From Caldilineaceae bacterium (GTDB taxonomy: Bacteria; Chloroflexota; Anaerolineae; Caldilineales; Caldilineaceae), in NCBI GenBank assembly GCA_022824025.1, contig JAJEBF010000042.1, positions 186,001-250,000 of the forward strand: DNA of 64,000 nucleotides. The letters run 5' to 3'. This document shows positions 7,340-16,798 of the stretch, in pieces. Every line of letters starts with the position of its first letter. Position 1 is the stretch's first letter. The translations under genes were made by a program, and so were the position numbers. Below the pieces are notes generated by a model. It made no database searches and was not told the DNA's origin. It saw only the letters and a list, made by a program, of their open reading frames with translations.

Positions 7340-9063
7340 CGGTTGGATACCTCCCAGTAGAAGTGATAGACCCTGCGGCTGCGATCCGTGATGCGCGCAA
7401 AGTGCGCGATCTGATGCCCTCCCACCCACACCACGCGGTCTCCATCGAGAAGAAGGGGCCAGCCGGCCCGCAAGAAACGGGGGACCTTGCGATCAGTGAA
7501 GTAGTCCCCCAGGGCTTTGCCATGCCCGCCCAGACCAAGTGGCTCAAACCGCTGGCCCGCGCGCGGCGCGCTCAGACTGAGCTCCCGCGCCGCGTCGGCG
7601 TCTATGTAGGCCTCCCACGGTGATATTTGCCCGCCCAATCCCTGACCTGAAACCGGGCTGCCGGTCGATCGAGCGGCTAACACGCCTGGAAGGTCCCCTC
7701 TTTCAACCTCAGCGCTGCGCAAAACCCAGCCGCCTGTCTCGAGCTCTCCCGGCACGGACACGCTTCGAACCGGGAACTTTCGGCGCGAAACGCAATCCAG
7801 GAATGGATGGTTCGGGACAAAAGGCAGCGCCTCCCGTCGATGCAAACTGAAGGCGTTTCGAATCCTTGTCACCATCACGTCGTGGACCCATGTGTAGGGG
7901 CCGCCGGTCTGGTCATCGTTGCAGAGTGATTCACGCAACCTTTCCACCGAATCGAAACCGATTCCCATCAGCGGTCTCCCCAACCCGCGCAGGGCTGCGC
8001 GAAGAACGCTTCTCTGGTCGGACTCCCTCAGGCTGCGAAAGGCAATCAGGTCAAAGATCTGTCGGTCCGCCTGACCGAACGGCTGCCCTGCTTCTGCTGG
8101 CGTCGGGACGCGCTCTGTACTGGCTGGCCGCCCCCCTTCCCCGCTCTTCCGTGTCGCGGCCAGCGCCTGCTGAGTGGCGTGATCCGACCGCTTCAATTCG
8201 TCTCCCAGCAAGGTGGCGGTCCGGCAAATAGAGGCAACGATCTGCGGGTTGATCTCTTGCAGGCCGGGTAAAATATCGTGTCGAATTCGATTGCGCACAA
8301 AGGTCCGGTCCTGGTTGGTCGGGTCTTCACGCCAGGGGATGTCGTGAATTCTGAGGTATTCCAGGACCTCAGAGCGGGAAACTGCCAGCAAGGGCCGAAC
8401 CACGCGCACCCCGGGAACAACCCGCCCCTGCAGTGTCAACGGCCGTACAGGCCGCATTCCGGCCAGGCCGCGCAGCCCGCTGCCGCGAACCAGGTTCATC
8501 AATACTGTTTCAGCCTGGTCATTCGCCGTGTGCGCCACCGCCACATCCACAGGCTGCCCATCCACCTGCCGGTCGATCGCTACTTGGGCCAAAAAACTGT
8601 AGCGCCACTGTCGGGCGGCCGCTTCCAGGTTCCCCTCCTCCTTCAGCGCGGCGGCCGGCAATCTGTCCGTCTCAAACGGCAGGTTCCAGCGGCAGGCCAT
8701 CTCGCCTACGAAAGTGGCATCCTCAGCCGACTCCCGGCGAAGTCCGTGATCGAGATGAGCGGCCACCACCTTGAGCGACCATTCGTCGCGCATGAGGCTG
8801 AGCAGATGCAGGAGGGCCATGCTGTCCGCCCCTCCGCTGACAGCGACGACCACCGTTGCCGGCGCGCCATCGTCCTGTTGCGGCGCAGCAAACAGCCGGT
8901 CACGCGCCCGCGATTGCCGCAGCAGTTCTGTCAATCGCTGGACAACGTCAGACCGTGCCGGCGGGCGGGGGGGAACCGGGTCCGCGCCCGAATCACCTTC
9001 GTCTTGCCGCAACGGGCGTCGGGCCCCGGGTCGAAAAGCAGTTTGGGCTTCCTGTTTCGGCAT
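7336..9063 (-). CDS. tilS: tRNA(Ile)-lysidine synthase
   Basis: 575 residues. TilS ligates lysine to C34 of the CAU-anticodon tRNA-Ile so that it reads AUA; it is essential in most bacteria. The ATP-binding PP-loop SGGADS is at residues 76-81, followed by LSLMRDEWSLKVVAAHLDHG and the tRNA/lysine-site segment AVAHTANDQAETVLMNLVRG. A TilS-type C-terminal domain ends the protein (PRFLRAGWPLLLDGDRVVWV, then GGHQIAHFARIT). The protein is longer than the usual 430-470 residues because of a P/R-rich N-terminal extension of about 45 residues and extra sequence in the middle domain (around residues 325-345). No ribosome-binding site is obvious ahead of 9063. Confidence 0.95.
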   Translation of the reverse strand: MPKQEAQTAFRPGARRPLRQDEGDSGADPVPPRPPARSDVVQRLTELLRQSRARDRLFAAPQQDDGAPATVVVAVSGGADSMALLHLLSLMRDEWSLKVVAAHLDHGLRRESAEDATFVGEMACRWNLPFETDRLPAAALKEEGNLEAAARQWRYSFLAQVAIDRQVDGQPVDVAVAHTANDQAETVLMNLVRGSGLRGLAGMRPVRPLTLQGRVVPGVRVVRPLLAVSRSEVLEYLRIHDIPWREDPTNQDRTFVRNRIRHDILPGLQEINPQIVASICRTATLLGDELKRSDHATQQALAATRKSGEGGRPASTERVPTPAEAGQPFGQADRQIFDLIAFRSLRESDQRSVLRAALRGLGRPLMGIGFDSVERLRESLCNDDQTGGPYTWVHDVMVTRIRNAFSLHRREALPFVPNHPFLDCVSRRKFPVRSVSVPGELETGGWVLRSAEVERGDLPGVLAARSTGSPVSGQGLGGQISPWEAYIDADAARELSLSAPRAGQRFEPLGLGGHGKALGDYFTDRKVPRFLRAGWPLLLDGDRVVWVGGHQIAHFARITDRSRRVYHFYWEVSNR

Positions 9064-9145
9064 GGCTTGGCTCTGTTATCCGTATAACCAAAAACAAGCG
9101 CATCCGACGCGACATTGCTGTCACTGCGCGCTTCTCCACGCCATT

Positions 9146-9175
9146 AGAATAGCGGAGGGCAATGCTCTTGCGCAA
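9146..9175 (-). promoter_or_regulatory. Candidate promoter for tilS block
   Basis: On the minus strand, TTGCGC (9175-9170) and TATTCT (9151-9146) are separated by 18 bp, with an expected start about 75 nt ahead of the tilS ATG. Both boxes are two or fewer bases from consensus; this is a pattern match only. Confidence 0.4.
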
Positions 9176-9700
9176 AATGGGGCGCAGTGACAAAGGCAAA
9201 GCGCAAGTTACCTTAACCGGGTTGGCCGCGCGGTCATTTCGGGTGCAGGCCATATTGGGGGTTGCCAGGAGAAGCGGGCCCTGGATTCAGTGGATTACCC
9301 GCGTTCCCCCGCCCCGCTCCCGCAGTTCCCCGTGCCCCTTGCCTGCCCCCCTTCTTCCGCGCCTGAGGCCCCGCCCAACCACTTACCACCGCTCCCCAAA
9401 TGGGTGCTCTTGTTCGCACCATGCACGCTTCACCCCTCCCATACACCGCAAACCTCCCGTAGGGGCGTCCCTTGTGGGCGCCCACTCCCCTCCGTACAGA
9501 AGCCAGCCTCCAATCATTACCGCCACCACGTCCCTCGCGCCCTTCCCTGAGAATGGTCGCATCCCTCGAGCGGCGTTTTGAAGTGATAGGTCAGATGCGA
9601 TAGCGGATCTGGACGCCCTCTAATCAATAATGACGCGTGAAATGAAGGTGGAGAGGGAGGAACGCCTTCGCTTGCCCTGTTCGGGAAGTCGTCCTCGGCT
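9176..9700. other. Non-coding C-rich spacer between tilS and mreB
   Basis: This gap of over 600 bp between divergent blocks has no open frame with convincing protein character; the short frames are P/R/S-rich translations of C-rich sequence (9300-9400). It contains the GC-rich hairpin at 9463-9483. I see no RNA gene or mobile element. Confidence 0.6.
9463..9483. repeat. GC-rich hairpin of REP-like type
   Basis: GGGCGTCC (9463-9470) pairs with GGGCGCCC (9476-9483) with one G-T pair and a 5-nt loop, inside GTAGGGGCGTCC. Similar short 'GTAGGGGCG...' hairpins are common dispersed elements in some bacterial genomes, but only one copy is visible here. Confidence 0.5.
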
Positions 9701-9715
9701 TAGTCATAAGGTATT

Positions 9716-9742
9716 TTGTGTCAAATCCCCCTATGGTATACT
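9716..9742 (+). promoter_or_regulatory. Candidate extended -10 promoter for mreB operon
   Basis: TATACT (9737-9742) is preceded by TGG (9734-9736), an extended -10 arrangement. A weak -35 TTGTGT lies at 9716-9721 (15-bp spacer, shorter than ideal, which extended -10 promoters tolerate). It is about 85 nt upstream of the mreB start. Confidence 0.45.
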
Positions 9743-9829
9743 TGATTCGTTAAAGGTAGCTGGAAAGCAGTGGGTGGCGCGGCCCCCCACCGTTTGTCTG
9801 TCCCTGCATGAAATGGAGATGTCCCCGGA

Positions 9830-10900
9830 GTGGCGAACCCGTTAGATTGGCTGTTGGGGCTTTTTTCGCTCGACATTGGCATAGACCTGGGCACTGCGAA
9901 TACCTTGGTTCATGTGAAAGGGCGAGGGGTCATCATTGACGAACCGTCGGTGGTGGCGATCGATAAATCGTCGAAGCGGCGCAGTTCGGTCAAGGCAATT
10001 GGGCAGGAGGCAAAGGAGATGGTTGGCAGGACGCCCTCCCATATCGTTGCCGTACGCCCGTTGCAGGACGGAGTCATCTCTGATTTCAAGATGACGGAGG
10101 AGATGATCCATGCGTTCATCGGCAAGGTTCACGGCAACAGGGCCTTTGGAACGGCCCGCCCTCGAGTCGTAATCGGTATCCCCTCCGGCGTCACAGAGGT
10201 CGAAAAGCGGGCCGTGCGGGATGCAACCGTCAGCGCCGGCGCAAGGGAGGCGGGCCTGGTCGAAGAGCCGATGGCCGCGGCCATCGGCGCAGGACTGCCG
10301 GTCACCGAGTCGGTGGGCTCGATGATCGTGGACATTGGAGGTGGCACGACCGAGGTTGCGGTAATCTCCATGGGCGGGATCGTGGTTTCACGCTCGATCC
10401 GCGTCGCCGGAGACGAAATGAATGAGGACATAATCAACTATAGCCGCCAGAAATACAATCTCCTGATCGGCGAAAGAATGGCCGAGCGCGTAAAAATTGA
10501 TATCGGCTCCGCTTACCCTCTCGAAAATGAACGGACCATGATCATTAGAGGACGCAATCTGATCACAGGTCTGCCAGAGGCAATCGAAATCAGCTCGGTA
10601 GAGATCAGAGAAGCCCTGACAGGTTCAGTCGAGGTAATCGTTGACGCAGTCAAAGATACTCTGGATGAGACGCCGCCGGAACTCGTAGCCGACTTGATGG
10701 AGCACGGCATCGTTCTGGCCGGCGGGGGCGCCCTATTGCAGGGACTGGCTCAGCGAGTTCAGGACGAAAACCGGATGCACGTCTACGTTGCCGACAATCC
10801 GCTCTCATCCGTTGTGCTGGGTACGGGCATGATCTTGGAAAAGCCGGAGCACTATGCCGAAACTCTGACAACGATGCAACGTAAGAGTACCATTCGATAG
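9830..10900 (+). CDS. mreB: Rod shape-determining protein MreB (bacterial actin)
   Basis: 356 residues from GTG 9830; GGAGAT (9815-9820) is upstream and no in-frame ATG fits. MreB polymerises on ATP under the membrane and guides the elongation machinery. Actin-fold motifs are visible: phosphate-1 IDLGTANTLVHVKGRGVI near the N-terminus, phosphate-2 IVDIGGGTTEVAVISMGGIV (about residues 165-185), and the adenosine motif GIVLAGGGALLQGL (about 293-306). The N-terminal ANPLDWLLGLFS may form the short membrane-binding amphipathic helix known in other MreBs. It heads a run with mreC, mreD, mrdA, minC, minD and rodA. Confidence 0.97.
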   Translation: MANPLDWLLGLFSLDIGIDLGTANTLVHVKGRGVIIDEPSVVAIDKSSKRRSSVKAIGQEAKEMVGRTPSHIVAVRPLQDGVISDFKMTEEMIHAFIGKVHGNRAFGTARPRVVIGIPSGVTEVEKRAVRDATVSAGAREAGLVEEPMAAAIGAGLPVTESVGSMIVDIGGGTTEVAVISMGGIVVSRSIRVAGDEMNEDIINYSRQKYNLLIGERMAERVKIDIGSAYPLENERTMIIRGRNLITGLPEAIEISSVEIREALTGSVEVIVDAVKDTLDETPPELVADLMEHGIVLAGGGALLQGLAQRVQDENRMHVYVADNPLSSVVLGTGMILEKPEHYAETLTTMQRKSTIR

Positions 10901-10959
10901 GTCCCGGTTCGAGTAGGCACTTTCTGTGCGGCCCCCTATAGACGAGCATCGAGACGCCT

Positions 10960-11862
10960 ATGCGTAACAGCGATCAACGAGGCTGGGGCGGTGTCAACTT
11001 CGGGCTCAAAATCATCATCCTCTCTCTGACGGCCGTGCTCCTGTTGGCGTTACAACAGACGGGCCGTTTGGGGACCGTGGAAGGCTTGGTCACACTGGTT
11101 ACAGCGCCGGGTCAGTCCGGGCTGTCGACCCTGACCAACCGCCTTTCCAGTTCCCTGACCAATCTGCGGAACTATCGATCCCTCCAGCGCCGGCTAACCG
11201 AACTGGAACGCGTTACCCAGAGCTTGAGCGTTGAAAACTTGCGCCTGCAGGAGGTAGAGCGCGAGAATCAGCGTCTGCGCGAACTGCTGGCATTCGCCGA
11301 AACCAGGCCCAGCTTTGAACTGCAGGGCGGGCAGATCATCGCCCGCGTGATCGGCCAGAACGCAACAAATTTCCTGAATTTCGCGATGATCGACCTGGGT
11401 TCCCGCCATGGCATCAGAGTTGGCATGCCCGTCGTAAATGAGCAGGGCCTGGTTGGCAGAATCAACGAGGTGACGGAAACAACCGCCAAGGTCCTGTTAC
11501 TCACCGACCCGTCCAGCACGGTCAACGCAATTCTGCAGTCCAGCCGGTTGACAGGGGTCATAAGCGGCCGGCCCGGCGCCGATCCGGTGATCGGCTTCCT
11601 GCCCCAGGGCACGAAGATCGGCGTTGGCGAAGTGGTGCTCACCTCCGGCATGGGCGGTAAATTCCCCAAGGGAATTCATATCGGACAGGTGGTTGAGGTC
11701 TGGCAACGGGACGTCAACGTTTTCCAAGAGGCGGTCGTACGCCCAACCGTGAATTTCGGCCGCCTGGAACTGGTCATGGTCGTCACCAATTTCGACCCTT
11801 CTGAGTTCGTCCCGCTGCTGGATTCCTTGCCGCCGCCTGAGGAGGAGACCAGTGGCGAATGA
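10960..11862 (+). CDS. mreC: Rod shape-determining protein MreC
   Basis: 300 residues. One N-terminal membrane helix (LKIIILSLTAVLLLALQQTG) is followed by a coiled-coil segment (about residues 65-110, with LTELERVTQSLSVENLRLQE and repeated E/R/L heptads). The MreC beta domain comes next (ARVIGQNATNFLNFAMIDLG, GMPVVNEQGLVGRI, LTSGMGGKFPKGIHIGQV). MreC forms extracytoplasmic filaments that link MreB to PBP2 and RodA. The C-terminus ends in an acidic tail. Its last 11 nt overlap the mreD start. Confidence 0.95.
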   Translation: MRNSDQRGWGGVNFGLKIIILSLTAVLLLALQQTGRLGTVEGLVTLVTAPGQSGLSTLTNRLSSSLTNLRNYRSLQRRLTELERVTQSLSVENLRLQEVERENQRLRELLAFAETRPSFELQGGQIIARVIGQNATNFLNFAMIDLGSRHGIRVGMPVVNEQGLVGRINEVTETTAKVLLLTDPSSTVNAILQSSRLTGVISGRPGADPVIGFLPQGTKIGVGEVVLTSGMGGKFPKGIHIGQVVEVWQRDVNVFQEAVVRPTVNFGRLELVMVVTNFDPSEFVPLLDSLPPPEEETSGE

Positions 11863-12496
11863 AGGACACAGCCTGGGCCCAGGAGGACTGTCCGGCGTCA
11901 GGTGGGGTAGAGGGTCCCTTCTCAAATCCTCGGGGGCTGCCGAGGGCAGCGTTCGACAGACCGGCGAAAGGTCCGTCTTTACCCCTTCGTTCTCCCCCTC
12001 CGGCCCGGGCGCTTCCTGGCTGATCGTTCCCATTCTTGGCGCGGCAGCCATTTTTCAAGTCGTCGTTGTCCCGAACCTTGCGGTGCGCGGCGTTTACCCG
12101 GATGTGATCCTCCTGCTCGTCGTCGCCAGATCGCTGATCGCAGGCAGGCGCGGCGCCGTCATGTGGGGATTCGTCGGTGGTCTGTGGATGGATGTCCTCA
12201 GCGGCGGCGCGATGGGCGCATCCAGCCTGGCGCTGATGGCAACGGCCCTCCTGACCGGCGTCGGGCACAACGCGATATTCCGCCGCAATTCCTATGTGCC
12301 GCTGATCGCAGCGCTGTCGGGCACTCTTTTCTTTTCATCGATCTACTTGGCCATTCTGGTCGCTGTGGGATACAGGTTCCCGCCTGTCCCGCTGGTAGCC
12401 AATCTGATTGTCCCAGCGACCGTGTACAATGGCGCTCTTATGTTTCTCGCGACTCCGATTCTGAATCGTTTGCCCGAGCAGGCCGGCTTTCGATAG
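11852..12496 (+). CDS. mreD: Rod shape-determining protein MreD
   Basis: 214 residues if started at GTG 11852, inside the end of mreC (11-nt overlap, suggesting coupling). From about residue 50 there are five or six membrane segments typical of MreD, including GVYPDVILLLVVARSLIAGR, GAVMWGFVGGLWMDVLSGGA with the characteristic G-x-x-x-D, and a last segment near LIVPATVYNGALMFLATPIL. The first 50 residues are an unusual G/S/R-rich soluble extension; MreD is normally 160-180 residues, so a later start cannot be excluded, although no internal ATG lies in the extension. MreD is an integral part of the elongasome. Confidence 0.9.
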   Translation: MANEGHSLGPGGLSGVRWGRGSLLKSSGAAEGSVRQTGERSVFTPSFSPSGPGASWLIVPILGAAAIFQVVVVPNLAVRGVYPDVILLLVVARSLIAGRRGAVMWGFVGGLWMDVLSGGAMGASSLALMATALLTGVGHNAIFRRNSYVPLIAALSGTLFFSSIYLAILVAVGYRFPPVPLVANLIVPATVYNGALMFLATPILNRLPEQAGFR

Positions 12497-12692
12497 GGTC
12501 GGACTCCTACCAGCCCAGGCCTGCGCCTGCTTGAACGGGCATTGGCGCAACAAAGGCGCCGCGGGTCTTTTCACAGAACAAGAAGAACGGGACGCAGTCC
12601 TGCTCCTCTCTATCCCGGCTGAAATTGCGGCGGCATGGTCAATGCGGCAACAGGCTTCGGGGCTTTCCGGGGCATTGCAGTCAGTGTACTGA

Positions 12693-14858
12693 GTGAAGAA
12701 GCAACAAATGGACGAACGCGCAATCCGCACTGCGACGGCAACCTCGATAATTGTCCGGCTCACGCTGGCGGCGACATTCGTTGTCTTCTGTGTGCGCCTT
12801 TACACCCTGCAAATCGTTCGCGGCGCGTCGTATCAGGAGCAGGCAGCCGTCAACCGACTGAGGGAGATCGATTCCTACGCGCCGCGCGGCGTGATCTACG
12901 ACCGCAACGGCGAAATTCTTGCCCGCAACCGTCCCAGCTTTGTCATCGCCATCATTCCGGCGGACCTGCCGCCGGACGATCTTAACACAGAGATCGATGA
13001 GCAGCGTATCGCCCTTGAAAGGCTGTTGGCAGTCCTGGAAGCGAATTCTGATCCGGAAGTGGCGATACGCATCGCCGAAGTCATGTTCTTGCACCTGGGC
13101 CGCGAAGACTTCAGCAATACCGTCGAGTCGACAGGAATCGAAGTGTCCTTCCGCCTCATCGACCTCGAAGTGCTGCGTCAGGACGAAGACGGAAATGAAA
13201 TCCTCGAGGAAGTTCCAACACTGATTCCTGACCTTTCCAAACCACTTCCAATCCGTGGGCTGCTGGCGCTTCTCGAGCGCGCGACGGCCCTCGGCGCGCA
13301 GGGCAGCTCCTACAAGCCGATTTCAGTCCTGGAACTGGTGGACCGCGAGCGCGCATTCCAGGTCGCGGAGGAGACTTACCAGCTGCGCGGCGTCCATGTC
13401 CTTCAGAAACCGGTTCGCGAATACCCCTACCGGGACCTGGCTGGGCACGTCCTCGGCTTCCTGGGGCCGATCCCCAAGCTGGCGGCTGAAAATTACAAGG
13501 CCAGGGGCTATGAGGACCCGAACGAACCGGTCGGCCTGAACGGACTGGAGTATACCTACCAGGACGCGCTGCGGGGCACGCCTGGCAGAAGGCTCGTCGA
13601 AGTCGATATTCTTGGCCGCGAAAGTCGCACTGTCAACGTCGTCCGCGAGCCGGAGCCAGGACTCAACCTGAACCTGAGTCTTGATATTCGCCTGCAACAG
13701 GTCATGCACGATGCCCTCGCCCGCCAGCTGGAAGAGACGGGCGCGCCCCATGGCGTCGCCGTCGCGATGGACCCGCGTGACGGCGCAATGCTGGGCATGG
13801 TCAGCCTGCCCAGTTACGACAACAATATCTTCTCCGAAGGGCTGGGAGAAGAATATCAGGCGCTGGAAGTGGAAGACGATACGCAGCGTCCACTCTACAA
13901 CTATGCCATCGGCGGGCTCTACCCGCCCGGCTCAACCTTCAAGCTGGTCTCCGCCACGGCCGCCCTCGCCGAAAATGTGATCACCCCATATACCACGCTC
14001 GTGGACAGGGGCCCAATCTTCCTCCCAAACTTCTTCTTCCCCGATGACCCCACCCAGGCCCAGGAGTTCGTCAGCTGGAACCATAAACTGAACATACTGC
14101 ACGGCGTCATGACGATCGTCGAGGGACTCGGCCTTTCCAATGACATTTTCTTCTACTACCTCGGCGGCGGCTACCCCGACTTCATGGTAGGCCTGGGCAG
14201 CGAACGTATGGCAAAGTGGATGCGTCTGTTCGGTTTCGGGGAGCTCACTGGCGTCGATCTGCCCGGCGAGGTGAGAGCGTTTGTCCCGGACGAACAGTGG
14301 AAGAGGCTGACCAAGGCCGAGGCTTGGACAACTGGTGACAGCTACAACATGTCGATCGGCCAGGGTGATGTGTTGGGGACGCCCATGCAGGTGATGGTCA
14401 GCACGGCCGCAGTTGCCAATGGAGGCTATGTCGTCAAACCCCAATTTGTCCAGGAGCAAGTGGACACAAACAATCGCGTGCGCTGGCAATTCGAACCAGT
14501 CAGGCAGGAGCGGCTGCCCGTGGATCCAGGCCTGCTTGCCTTCGTGCAAAAGGGCATGTGGCACGCTGTCAATGGAACCGCCGGGACGGCCCCCAACAGT
14601 CGTGTGGAGGGAGTTACAGTCGCCGGTAAAACGGGAACGGCAGAGTTCTGCGCCTACGACCCGGAAATCCAGGACTGCAGTGATCGGGACGATGAAGGCA
14701 ATCTGCCATTCCACGCCTGGTATACAGCCTACGCCCCCTATGATAATCCTGAAATCGTCGTAACGGTCTTTGTCTATTCCGGTGGCGAAGGCTCGGCTGT
14801 TGCCATCCCGGTCGCCCAGGAGATTCTGCAGGCTTGGTTCCATGATCTGCGCCCATAG
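12693..14858 (+). CDS. mrdA: Penicillin-binding protein 2, elongation-specific transpeptidase
   Basis: 721 residues from GTG 12693; an ATG five codons on (12708) is an alternative. A single membrane helix (SIIVRLTLAATFVVFCVRLY) is followed by the class B PBP dimerisation domain, which contains APRGVIYDRNGEILARN. The transpeptidase domain carries all three catalytic motifs: S414-T-F-K417 (SxxK, nucleophile S414), S482-N-D484 (SxD, as in PBP2s), and K646-T-G648. Extra segments of about 60 residues in the N-terminal half (around 90-215) make it longer than the E. coli protein (633). It cross-links glycan strands with RodA during elongation; rodA is three genes downstream. Confidence 0.95.
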   Translation: MKKQQMDERAIRTATATSIIVRLTLAATFVVFCVRLYTLQIVRGASYQEQAAVNRLREIDSYAPRGVIYDRNGEILARNRPSFVIAIIPADLPPDDLNTEIDEQRIALERLLAVLEANSDPEVAIRIAEVMFLHLGREDFSNTVESTGIEVSFRLIDLEVLRQDEDGNEILEEVPTLIPDLSKPLPIRGLLALLERATALGAQGSSYKPISVLELVDRERAFQVAEETYQLRGVHVLQKPVREYPYRDLAGHVLGFLGPIPKLAAENYKARGYEDPNEPVGLNGLEYTYQDALRGTPGRRLVEVDILGRESRTVNVVREPEPGLNLNLSLDIRLQQVMHDALARQLEETGAPHGVAVAMDPRDGAMLGMVSLPSYDNNIFSEGLGEEYQALEVEDDTQRPLYNYAIGGLYPPGSTFKLVSATAALAENVITPYTTLVDRGPIFLPNFFFPDDPTQAQEFVSWNHKLNILHGVMTIVEGLGLSNDIFFYYLGGGYPDFMVGLGSERMAKWMRLFGFGELTGVDLPGEVRAFVPDEQWKRLTKAEAWTTGDSYNMSIGQGDVLGTPMQVMVSTAAVANGGYVVKPQFVQEQVDTNNRVRWQFEPVRQERLPVDPGLLAFVQKGMWHAVNGTAGTAPNSRVEGVTVAGKTGTAEFCAYDPEIQDCSDRDDEGNLPFHAWYTAYAPYDNPEIVVTVFVYSGGEGSAVAIPVAQEILQAWFHDLRP

Positions 14859-14981
14859 CACTGCCGTTAGCCGCCGCGCGAGCAGCGAATTCCTTCGCTT
14901 TCCGTCTCAGTTCTGGGATTCCGTCTATCTTGCCCTGTTGTTTCCCACGACTGTTTTGCACGCAATGTCTACAAGGAAAGT

Positions 14982-15935
14982 ATGAGTACAAACAGGTTCT
15001 CCCTTTCGCGGGGTAGGTCGACTGCCAGACCTGATGTCCGCATCAAGGGCCGTGGGGGCTATACCGTCGTCGAAGTCGCCGACGATCGAGGCGACTGGCC
15101 GCAAGTCGTGGACTATCTTGCCCGCCATATCTCGCAGGCTGACGGGTTTTTCCGAGACGAGCGCCTGGCCCTCGCAATCGGCGCCAGAGCGGTCACCGCA
15201 GACGACCTTCAAGCCGTCAACGAGGTATTGGAAGAACAAAATATCGTTCTTGTTTCTCTGCATACAAGCAATCGCGACGCCTTCCTGGTCGCGCATCAAC
15301 TGGGACTGGACGTCGTGTGGGAGGGAGACGCGCCGCAGCCCGCGGTCAGAGTGGACCGGGCCGCCCAACGCAATGGGGATCGGCTGCATTCCTCATCATC
15401 GCGCGGCCTATACCTGGACCTTCCTCTGGGAGAAGGCGGCATGAAGCCCGCCAGCGGCCTCGAAGCCGCCCCGTCCCGCCCGCATTCAGAGGACCCCGCC
15501 TTTAAGGGTGCGGCCAGCGATTCGGCGGCGGTCACACCTTGGGCAGATGAACCCGGCGAAGATGTGTCGCCGCCGCCCTACATACATCGCGGCACCCTGC
15601 GCTCCGGCCACTCCATTCGCCACGCCGGGGCCGTCGTCATCCTGGGCGACGTCAACCCCGGCGCGCAGGTGATTAGCGCCGGCGACATTCTGATCTGGGG
15701 CCGTTTGCGCGGCACCGTGCACGCAGGCGCTATGGGCGACGCACGCGCCATCGTCGCCGCGCTGGATTTCGAACCGGTTCAGATGCGGATCGCCCAACAC
15801 ATCGCCATGTCGCCGAAGGGCGCGTCCAGCAATCCCGGGTACTGGTTCTGGAAGCGAGAGAGCGGCGGCAGGCCCGAAGTGGCCAGAGTCATCGACAATC
15901 GAATCTACGTGGATCCGTGGGATGCAAACAGGTGA
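14982..15935 (+). CDS. minC: Septum site-determining protein MinC
   Basis: 317 residues. MinC blocks FtsZ ring assembly away from midcell. An N-terminal MinC-N-like domain (about residues 18-112) includes GDWPQVVDYLARHISQADGF and ends at a hydrophobic HQLGLDVVWE. A low-complexity linker of about 90 residues follows, rich in P, S and D. The C-terminal beta-helix domain, which binds MinD and FtsZ, is clear: HAGAVVILGDVNPGAQVISA, then GDILIWGRLRGTVHAGAMGD. The linker is much longer than in E. coli MinC (231 residues in total). The gene's last 14 nt overlap minD. Confidence 0.94.
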   Translation: MSTNRFSLSRGRSTARPDVRIKGRGGYTVVEVADDRGDWPQVVDYLARHISQADGFFRDERLALAIGARAVTADDLQAVNEVLEEQNIVLVSLHTSNRDAFLVAHQLGLDVVWEGDAPQPAVRVDRAAQRNGDRLHSSSSRGLYLDLPLGEGGMKPASGLEAAPSRPHSEDPAFKGAASDSAAVTPWADEPGEDVSPPPYIHRGTLRSGHSIRHAGAVVILGDVNPGAQVISAGDILIWGRLRGTVHAGAMGDARAIVAALDFEPVQMRIAQHIAMSPKGASSNPGYWFWKRESGGRPEVARVIDNRIYVDPWDANR

Positions 15936-16776
15936 ACCTATGACGGGCGGCGCTCCGCCCCCCGATGGCCGAAAATCTGGGGAGGACGGCGGCCTCGTTT
16001 TAACGTTGACGTCTGGCAAGGGAGGCGTGGGCAAGACAACAACAACCGCGAACTTGGGCACCGCCCTGGCAATGGCCGGTCAACGCGTCATCGTCTTGGA
16101 TGCCGACATCGGCCTGCGTAATCTCGATATCATCATGGGCTTGGAAAGCCAGGTCGTCCATAACCTGGTTGACGTCATCGAAGGCCGCTGTTCGCTCCAC
16201 GAAGCCCTCGTGCGCGACAAACGCGCCAAGGAGTTGTACCTCCTGCCCAGTTCACAGACACGCGACAAGACCGCAGTCGCGCCCGACCAGATGATGACGC
16301 TCTGCGAGGAGCTGCGCGCCATCGCGGACTTTGTGCTTGTGGACTCGCCAGCCGGCATCGAGTTGGGTTTCCAGAACGCGATCGCAGCGGCTTCTGAAGT
16401 GATCATCGTTACCACGCCCGAAGTCAGCGCGCTGCGCGACGCCGACAAGGTTATCTACCTGCTGGAACGGGACCTGAACACCGAAGCGCGGCTGATTATC
16501 AATCGGTACAACCCCCGCCTGGTCCGCCGCAAGGAGATGATCACGCGAAACGACATCATGAGCATCCTCGGTATCGACCTCCTTGGCATCGTGCCTGACG
16601 ACGACCAGATCACAGTTTCGGCCAACAAAGGTTGGCCTGTCGCCCTCGACCGAAAGAAGTATGTCAGCCGCGCCTATCACAACATCGCGCAACGTTTGCT
16701 GGGTTACAACGTCCCCCTGATCCACTTTCAGGAGGTCAGCTGGCCGGAACGGCTCCGCCGTCTGATTGGTCTCTAG
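15922..16776 (+). CDS. minD: Septum site-determining ATPase MinD
   Basis: 284 residues from ATG 15922; ATG at 15940 would remove six residues. The deviant Walker A SGKGGVGKTT spans residues 31-40 with signature K33. The switch segments are VIVLDADIGLRNLDIIMGLE and FVLVDSPAGIELGF. The C-terminus ends in an amphipathic helix (SWPERLRRLIGL), the usual ATP-dependent membrane anchor of MinD. It recruits MinC to the membrane. No minE follows; rodA is next, 22 bp on. An extra 20 N-terminal residues (G/P-rich) precede the fold. Confidence 0.96.
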   Translation: MQTGEPMTGGAPPPDGRKSGEDGGLVLTLTSGKGGVGKTTTTANLGTALAMAGQRVIVLDADIGLRNLDIIMGLESQVVHNLVDVIEGRCSLHEALVRDKRAKELYLLPSSQTRDKTAVAPDQMMTLCEELRAIADFVLVDSPAGIELGFQNAIAAASEVIIVTTPEVSALRDADKVIYLLERDLNTEARLIINRYNPRLVRRKEMITRNDIMSILGIDLLGIVPDDDQITVSANKGWPVALDRKKYVSRAYHNIAQRLLGYNVPLIHFQEVSWPERLRRLIGL

Positions 16777-16798
16777 TTGAGGGCATTTGATTTGAACC

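Noticed and set aside
9630..9845. 71-codon frame upstream of mreB
   Set aside because: It overlaps the mreB promoter and start in another frame and has no protein features.
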